From: Sandaracinus sp964481145
Lineage (GTDB): Bacteria > Myxococcota_A > Polyangia > Polyangiales > Sandaracinaceae
DNA length: 64,000 bases
NCBI GenBank assembly: GCA_964481145.1
Contig: CAYZTA010000004.1
Coordinates: 1 to 64,000 of the forward strand
Direction: 5' to 3'
This document shows, one piece after another, positions 58,941-64,000 of the stretch (the stretch's first letter is position 1; every line of letters starts with the position of its first letter). The notes beneath the pieces were generated by a model. That model did no database searches. It was not told the DNA's origin and saw nothing but the letters and a program-made list of their open reading frames with translations. The position numbers were made by a program, and so were the translations under genes.

Positions 58941-59846
58941 ATGAGCGAGCGCGTCGAGAAAATCCTGTCGAATTACGCGGGCGAGAACCCGGGAGTGATC
59001 GGCAACCTCCGCAAGATGATGCACACGGGAACGCTCGCGGGCACGGGCAAGATGGTGATTCTGCCGGTGGACCAGGGGTTCGAGCATGGACCTGGCCGCT
59101 CCTTCGAACCCAATCCCGCTGGTTACGATCCCGAATACCATGCACATCTCGCCGTGAAAGCCGGCTGCAATGCGTATGCAGCTCCGCTCGGCTTCATCGA
59201 GGCCGTGGCCAATAAGCACGCAGGTCGGTTGCCCTTGATCCTCAAGGTCAACAACAGCGATCTCCTCGCGAAAACCGCATCGCCACAGTCTGCACTGACC
59301 TCCTCGGTCGAGGATGCACTCCGCCTTGGATGCTCGGCGATCGGCTTCACGATCTACCCCGGATCCCCTTCGCGCAACGAGAGCTATGAGCAGATTCGCG
59401 ACATGTCACGCGAGGCGAGGAAGGCCGGCATCCCGACCGTCATCTGGTCTTATGCGCGCGGCAGCATGAGCAAAGAAGGCGAGACCGCGATCGATGTCGT
59501 GGCCTATGCAGCGCACATCGCGTGTCAGCTCGGTGCGCATATCGTCAAAGTGAAGCCTCCGACGGCGCACATCGAAGGCGATGATCGCCGCAAGTATTAC
59601 GAAAAGCTCCCGCTCGATACGCTGGCCAATCGAGTCAAACACGTGGTTCGTGCGTGCTTCGACAACAAGCGCATCGTGATCTTCTCGGGTGGTGAACCCA
59701 AGGACACCGCGGGATTGCTTGATGAAATCCGCGAAATTCACAAAGGCGGCGGGTACGGCTCGATCATGGGACGCAACGCGTTCCAACGTCCGGAAGCAGA
59801 AGCCGTGAAGCTGCTCTCCGATGTGATGGCGATCTTCAAGAACTGA
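58941..59846 (+). CDS. fbaB: Class I fructose-bisphosphate aldolase (DhnA/FbaB type)
   Basis: Cleaves fructose-1,6-bisphosphate to two triose phosphates through a Schiff-base lysine. The 301-residue sequence has the DhnA-type features: LPVDQGFEHGPGRSF near residue 41, CSAIGFTIYPGS, WSYARGSMSKEGETA, and the lysine-containing strand GAHIVKVKPP. The terminal SGGEPKD and GSIMGRNAFQRP phosphate-binding segments are intact. A strong AGGAGG ribosome site precedes the ATG. Single gene, convergent with the kinase (14 nt). Confidence 0.93.
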   Translation: MSERVEKILSNYAGENPGVIGNLRKMMHTGTLAGTGKMVILPVDQGFEHGPGRSFEPNPAGYDPEYHAHLAVKAGCNAYAAPLGFIEAVANKHAGRLPLILKVNNSDLLAKTASPQSALTSSVEDALRLGCSAIGFTIYPGSPSRNESYEQIRDMSREARKAGIPTVIWSYARGSMSKEGETAIDVVAYAAHIACQLGAHIVKVKPPTAHIEGDDRRKYYEKLPLDTLANRVKHVVRACFDNKRIVIFSGGEPKDTAGLLDEIREIHKGGGYGSIMGRNAFQRPEAEAVKLLSDVMAIFKN

Positions 59847-59860
59847 ACGCGCCACCCCCC

Positions 59861-61822
59861 TCAGCCGCCGCTCGTCCAAGGCGAGGGCGGCGGAGGTGGT
59901 TGTGGAGGCAATGGAGGTCGAACGGCTTCCGCCGTCCGAGAAGGTGCGAGAGGGTGGATGGTGGGCGGGGGGCTCGCGACAGGCACGGGCGGAGGAATGG
60001 GCGTAAACGCAACTTCGGGTGTGGTTCGCGGCGTCGTCGGGGGGACTTCGACCACGCGGGGCACCGGAGGTGCGAACGGTCCTGCGGCGCCTTGGATCGT
60101 CACGGGCGGCGGATCACTCGAACCGCTCGATGAGCGCGGAGGTCGGCTGACATCGATATCCGACGCGAACTCGATGCGTTCTTCGCCTTCGTCACGCGTA
60201 AGAAACGACACACGATAACGCCCCGCGCTCGGGAAGGTGTACGTCGCAACCCACGTACCAGGTTCACTCCCCGGACTCGCATCGGCCCGACGGCCCACGC
60301 GCTGCTCTCCACGTCTCACCACGAAGCGGGGTCGATCATCGGCCCCCACGTTCATCCCAGTCGCCAGCGTTGCAAAAAGAGAGACTTGTGTGCCAGCCAC
60401 AGGCTCTGCGGGAATGAACGCAAGGGCTGCCTCTCGTGCGGGCTCTCGTTCCTTCGCTTCGATTCGCGCCACCCCCGCGCGGGCTTCTTCGTGTTCGGCG
60501 ACGAGCGCGAGCGCTCGACGATAACGATCGAGCGCGGTTTCCCCATCATCCTCGCGCTCGGCGCGCGCTCCTTCGACCACGAGCGCATCCGCGTCCGCGC
60601 GGCGAACCCGTTCCGCCTCGGAATCTTCGGGCCTCACCGCGAGGACACTCGGTTCAGGAGACGCCCACGTATAGACCGCGACCCCGCCGGAGACGAGCGC
60701 AAGACCTGCCACGAATGCGAAAAAAACCGTAAGAAAAGCGCTCCTTTTCTCGAGCCCAGGCACCCGGACTTCGGCGGTATGTTCGCTGAATGGGTTCGGT
60801 GTGTGCACCATCGATTGACCGGACGCATCACGGCCCCTTCGATCGCGAACCACATCGAAGCCTGCTCGTTGCGCCGCGAGGCGGAGCATCTCACCGAACT
60901 CGCTCGCATCCTCATAACGCACTTCTGGATTCTTCGAGAGCGCACGCATCACGACATCTGCAATGACGTCCGGCACATGCCGCCCCCCTCTGCGCGTGCG
61001 CAGATGCGGAGGCGCGTCGTGAATGTGCGACATCAACATCGTCACCGGCGAAGAACCATCGAACGGCGTTTCACCCGTCAGCAACTGATAGGTGAGGACA
61101 CCGAGCGAGTAGACATCGCTTCGCGCGTCGGTCGACTCACCCGCTGCCCCCTCCGGGGAGATATAACGCGCCGTCCCGAAGACCAATCCCGCTTGGGTCG
61201 CGCCCGTCTGATCGTCTCCTCGGAACACGCGTGCAATCCCAAAATCGAGCACTTTGACGAAGTCGAAGTCGCGCCCCTTCGTGATCAGAAAGACGTTCTC
61301 GGGCTTCACGTCGCGATGAACGATATTTTGCCCGTGGGCTTCGCCCACTCCATCGGCCACCTGGGTCGCGATATGCAGCGCTCGATGGATTGGGAGCGCT
61401 TCGGTACGAAGGAGATCTGCGAGGGTGCGCCCTCGCAAGAGCTCCATCACGAGATAAAGACTTCCATCCAGCAATTGACCAAACAAAAACACCCGCACCA
61501 CATTCGGATGGTCGAGCGCCGTCGAAATTCGCGCCTCCCGGTGGAAACGGCGCACGGCATCTGCGTTCTGCGCCAAGTCGGGATGCAAAATCTTGATCGC
61601 GACATCTCGGCCCAACGTCGTCTGACAGGCTCGATAGACGGTCCCCATCCCGCCCTGCCCGATGCGCTCCTCGATCCGGAACTGATCGAGCAAGACCTGC
61701 CCGATACGGGCATCGACCTCCTCTTCGAGAAGGCGGAGCGACACACCGTCGCGCTGGCAAAACGATGCCGCGACGTCGTAACGCGTTCCGCATCGCGGAC
61801 AGACCTTCGCGAATGAATTCAT
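59861..61822 (-). CDS. Zinc-ribbon Ser/Thr protein kinase
   Basis: A 653-residue kinase. Residues 8-26 form a zinc ribbon (CPRCG then CQRDG), similar to that of the degenerate kinase at 3510. The kinase domain (about 42-310) is complete: GQGGMGTVYRACQ, DVAIKIL, HRDVKPENVFLI, DFGIARVF and SPEGAAGES. A membrane helix (about 370-390) precedes a helical segment with TPR-like character (ALDRYRRALALVAEHEEARA) and a beta domain (about 475-570) and a Pro-rich tail. The ATG at 61822 is chosen because it directly precedes the ribbon; earlier starts add unrelated sequence. Divergent from the PEGA-type gene. Confidence 0.92.
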   Translation of the reverse strand: MNSFAKVCPRCGTRYDVAASFCQRDGVSLRLLEEEVDARIGQVLLDQFRIEERIGQGGMGTVYRACQTTLGRDVAIKILHPDLAQNADAVRRFHREARISTALDHPNVVRVFLFGQLLDGSLYLVMELLRGRTLADLLRTEALPIHRALHIATQVADGVGEAHGQNIVHRDVKPENVFLITKGRDFDFVKVLDFGIARVFRGDDQTGATQAGLVFGTARYISPEGAAGESTDARSDVYSLGVLTYQLLTGETPFDGSSPVTMLMSHIHDAPPHLRTRRGGRHVPDVIADVVMRALSKNPEVRYEDASEFGEMLRLAAQRAGFDVVRDRRGRDASGQSMVHTPNPFSEHTAEVRVPGLEKRSAFLTVFFAFVAGLALVSGGVAVYTWASPEPSVLAVRPEDSEAERVRRADADALVVEGARAEREDDGETALDRYRRALALVAEHEEARAGVARIEAKEREPAREAALAFIPAEPVAGTQVSLFATLATGMNVGADDRPRFVVRRGEQRVGRRADASPGSEPGTWVATYTFPSAGRYRVSFLTRDEGEERIEFASDIDVSRPPRSSSGSSDPPPVTIQGAAGPFAPPVPRVVEVPPTTPRTTPEVAFTPIPPPVPVASPPPTIHPLAPSRTAEAVRPPLPPQPPPPPSPWTSGG

Positions 61823-61936
61823 CGCCTGGTCCAATAGGCTCGACTTCCTTTCGTAGCATGAATCCGCTTCGAGGGGGCGCCTACGAATATCGTCGCCTTG
61901 CCGGTAGCGGACCACGAACGCTATCGTGGGAGTCCC

Positions 61937-63169
61937 ATGCGCGCACGCATCTCTTCATTTATCCTCGTTTTGACCATCGTTGGCAGCGCCGCGCTCTTTC
62001 CAGTGCGCGCGCACGCAGACGCTTTGGTCGTCGTGCTCGGCCTCGCGTCCTTCGAGGGCGACGACGAATTTGCGCAAAACCTCACAGGTGCGATTCGGCA
62101 TGAAGTCTCCCAAGTGGCGGGGTGGCGGCTCAGCGATCGTGATGTGACGCTCGCGCAGATGCTGCTCGCGCATGGCTGTAGCGACGACCCCGACAGCGCA
62201 TGCCTTCTCCAAATCGCCACCACGCTGAATGTGCAACGAATCGTGTACGGCAGCATCCAACGGGAGAGCGGCGATCGCTTCCTCGTCACGTTGTCTCTCT
62301 ACAATGCTCAAACCGCTCAAACCGAGCGCACGATCGAGGAGAGGCTCTCGAATCGCCTCACGGACATCGACGATCTGCGTCGCTCTGCACGCGAGCTCGC
62401 TGCACGACTTTCGGGCATAGAGACGCGTCCCACCACCGGTTCTTTGTCGATCGAGAGTGGGACTCCTCGAGCCACGGTTCGTGTCAACGGGGAGATTTTC
62501 GGAGCCACCGATGCCTCGGGCCAACTCACGTTGCGCCTCAGGGAGGGAACACATCAGGTGCAGGTGGACGCCGAAGGACACGAACCCTGGAGCGAGCAAG
62601 TGACGATCGTGGCCGGAAGCGAATCTTCGCTTACCCGTCCCGAAGCGTTCAGCCCTTACGAGGAGGGTTCCCCCCGTGGTGGGCCCGTGCGAGCGCCGAG
62701 CCGTTCTGGCGATGGGCCTTCCATTTATTGGCCAGGCATCGTGCTCCTTGCGGTGGGTGTAATTTCGTTTGGCGGCGCCATCTATTCGTGGGCACGTCTC
62801 GATGCCATCAACTCGGATCCTGGCTATCAAGCCTACACCCAGGCGTTCCGCTCCTACTACCTGCCTGAAGGGACGAATCCCCTGCCGAATGGATATGCGA
62901 GCAACTGTGGACGAGCCGCTCTGGGGGAGACGTTGGGAGGCACGGTCACGGAGGCGGACGCGCGATACGTGAGCGGCCTCTGTGATGAAGGAAGCACGCT
63001 CGAAATACTGCAATACGTCTTCGTCGGAGTCGCCGCGGCGGCCACGGCTGCTGGGGTCGTTCTTTGGGTCGTCGATGGCAGCGGAGATTCCCACGAGGAG
63101 CCCGCCGTCTCGCTCATGCCGTCCTTTGGTACGGATGGCGCGTCTTTGCGTCTCCGCATGCGGTTCTGA
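61937..63169 (+). CDS. PEGA-like domain membrane protein
   Basis: A 410-residue exported protein with a signal peptide (RARISSFILVLTIVGSAAL). The first domain (about 30-155) has the pattern of a periplasmic binding/TolB-like N-terminal fold (TLNVQRIVYGSIQRESGDRF). A PEGA-type beta domain follows (GSLSIESGTPRATVRVNGEI, about 165-235), then two membrane helices (about 255-275 and 355-375) separated by a Cys-containing loop. The ATG at 61937 has GGGAG upstream. Similar proteins often lie next to myxobacterial Ser/Thr kinases, as here. The TTG start of rsmD follows 2 nt after the stop. Confidence 0.75.
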   Translation: MRARISSFILVLTIVGSAALFPVRAHADALVVVLGLASFEGDDEFAQNLTGAIRHEVSQVAGWRLSDRDVTLAQMLLAHGCSDDPDSACLLQIATTLNVQRIVYGSIQRESGDRFLVTLSLYNAQTAQTERTIEERLSNRLTDIDDLRRSARELAARLSGIETRPTTGSLSIESGTPRATVRVNGEIFGATDASGQLTLRLREGTHQVQVDAEGHEPWSEQVTIVAGSESSLTRPEAFSPYEEGSPRGGPVRAPSRSGDGPSIYWPGIVLLAVGVISFGGAIYSWARLDAINSDPGYQAYTQAFRSYYLPEGTNPLPNGYASNCGRAALGETLGGTVTEADARYVSGLCDEGSTLEILQYVFVGVAAAATAAGVVLWVVDGSGDSHEEPAVSLMPSFGTDGASLRLRMRF

Positions 63170-63171
63170 GC

Positions 63172-63768
63172 TTGCGTATCGTTGGCGGCACACTCTCGGG
63201 TCGAAGATTTGCCGGGCCCAAAGGGGATGGGACCCGTCCGACCTCCGATCGCGTTCGCGAAGCCATCGCCTCCGCCATCGAGTCGCGTGGAGGGTTCGAT
63301 GGCGCTCGGGTGCTCGATTTGTTTGCGGGGACTGGCGCGATGGCCTTCGAGGCGCTCTCGCGCGGCGCCGAGCACGCCGTGCTCGTCGACATGAACACCA
63401 AGATCACCAAAGGAATCGCACACGCCGCGGCGGGCTTGGGATTGGCGGATCGGGTGAGCGTGCTCGCTTTGGACTTGCGCTCGAAGCGATCTCATTCGCA
63501 GATCGCCGATCGCAAGAGCGGAGGATTCGATCGAATCTTCGTCGACCCTCCCTACGCCGAAATCGACCTCGTGACGCCGCTCCTTTCCGAGCTCCGCGAC
63601 CGCGGAGTCTTCAAAGAAGGAGCCATACTGGCGATCGAACACGCAAAGAGGCATGCTCCGCCCCGTCCAGAAGGGTTCTCGGTTCTTTCCGAGTCTCGCT
63701 ACGGCGACACCACGGTGGTCCTTTGGACTTTGGACCCGACTCCGAACGAAAACGACGAGAACGCATGA
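63172..63768 (+). CDS. rsmD: 16S rRNA (guanine966-N2)-methyltransferase
   Basis: RsmD methylates G966 of 16S rRNA. The 198-residue product begins LRIVGGTLSGRRFAGPKGDG (family N-terminus), has the SAM motif VLDLFAGTGAMAFEALSRGA and the catalytic DPPY in IFVDPPYAE. The start is TTG; frames extending upstream overlap the PEGA gene. It overlaps coaD by 4 nt; rsmD-coaD is a common bacterial gene pair. Confidence 0.92.
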   Translation: MRIVGGTLSGRRFAGPKGDGTRPTSDRVREAIASAIESRGGFDGARVLDLFAGTGAMAFEALSRGAEHAVLVDMNTKITKGIAHAAAGLGLADRVSVLALDLRSKRSHSQIADRKSGGFDRIFVDPPYAEIDLVTPLLSELRDRGVFKEGAILAIEHAKRHAPPRPEGFSVLSESRYGDTTVVLWTLDPTPNENDENA

Positions 63769-64000
63769 GCATCGCCATTTACCCGGGCTCGTTCGATCCG
63801 ATGACGAACGGTCATCTGAGCATCATCCAGAGCGGTTTGGTCGCCTTCGACAAGCTCATCATCGCCGTCCTGCGAAACCCTCGCAAAGAAGCGCTCTTCA
63901 CCGTCGAGGAGCGCGTGGACATGATCCGCGAGGAACTCGAAGGCGCCGGCAACGTCGAGGTCGATTCATTCGATGGGCTCCTCGTCGAATACTGCAAACG
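63765..64000 (+). CDS. coaD: Phosphopantetheine adenylyltransferase, 5' part
   Basis: CoaD makes dephospho-CoA from 4'-phosphopantetheine and ATP. The visible 78 codons include the nucleotidyltransferase motif IYPGSFDPMTNGHLSII (the TNGH motif) and VLRNPRKEALFTVEERVDMI, both typical. The ATG overlaps the rsmD stop as ATGA. The gene continues beyond the end of the window. Confidence 0.95.
   Translation, partial: MSIAIYPGSFDPMTNGHLSIIQSGLVAFDKLIIAVLRNPRKEALFTVEERVDMIREELEGAGNVEVDSFDGLLVEYCK

Noticed and set aside
60386..61816. 476-codon plus-strand frame
   Set aside because: Antisense to the zinc-ribbon kinase; His/Arg-rich composition only.

Overview
The window is GC-rich chromosomal DNA from a Gram-negative, probably predatory or social deltaproteobacterium of the Myxococcota (Polyangia-like; Sandaracinaceae or Nannocystaceae would fit). 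The evidence is the large share of Hanks-type Ser/Thr kinases (four, two with an N-terminal zinc ribbon), many outer-membrane lipoproteins, TonB/Tol-type motors, a type IV pilus minor-pilin operon, a type III polyketide synthase cluster, and a delta-14 sterol reductase, an enzyme otherwise rare in bacteria. There is no prophage, IS element, CRISPR array or rRNA operon. One 10-base run of N marks an assembly gap inside pilY1.

Layout. 0-3.4 kb: comM-recA-unknown on the minus strand, next to a polypyrimidine tract. 3.5-5.8 kb: a zinc-ribbon/degenerate-kinase/TPR protein. 5.8-11 kb: two mirrored modules, each one ExbB/TolQ plus two ExbD/TolR proteins, diverging from a 493-bp spacer. 11-15.2 kb: a four-gene overlapping operon of type III PKS, acyl carrier protein, fatty acyl-AMP ligase and flavoprotein, which should make a lipid-tailed polyketide. 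15.3-18.3 kb: TRAP-family TatT lipoprotein and DctP binding protein around a Ser/Thr kinase. 18.4-22.6 kb: gluQ, a cyclic-nucleotide-binding protein, a CAP-domain lipoprotein with an 18-bp tandem repeat, and trxB. 22.6-29.1 kb: Ser/Thr kinase, TPR-fused TonB-dependent receptor and large lipoprotein in one operon. 29.4-30.5 kb: an extraordinary Arg/Glu-rich tetrad-repeat helical protein. 30.8-35.7 kb: xseB, a PilZ-like protein, an OmpA-family protein and a PLP enzyme.

35.7-45.7 kb is the most interesting region. A TerB/coiled-coil/OmpA-like lipoprotein operon diverges from a six-gene, end-to-end coupled operon encoding two unknown proteins, a RavA-like MoxR ATPase, a vWA protein, a TPR/HEAT scaffold and a secreted metzincin-type protease. 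It resembles the MoxR-vWA (ternary or Ter-associated) stress/conflict systems proposed from comparative genomics, but with components I do not recognise.

45.7-53 kb: the minor pilin operon fimT-pilV-pilW-pilX-pilY1 plus a lipoprotein. 53-59.9 kb: tRNA-Leu, a PAP2 phosphatase, an outer-membrane barrel coupled to a lipoprotein with kinase-like motifs, the sterol reductase, tRNA-Ser and a class I aldolase. 59.9-64 kb: a zinc-ribbon Ser/Thr kinase, a PEGA-type protein, rsmD and the start of coaD. Most genes are packed with 4-8 nt stop/start overlaps, so operon boundaries are fairly clear from strand and spacing.
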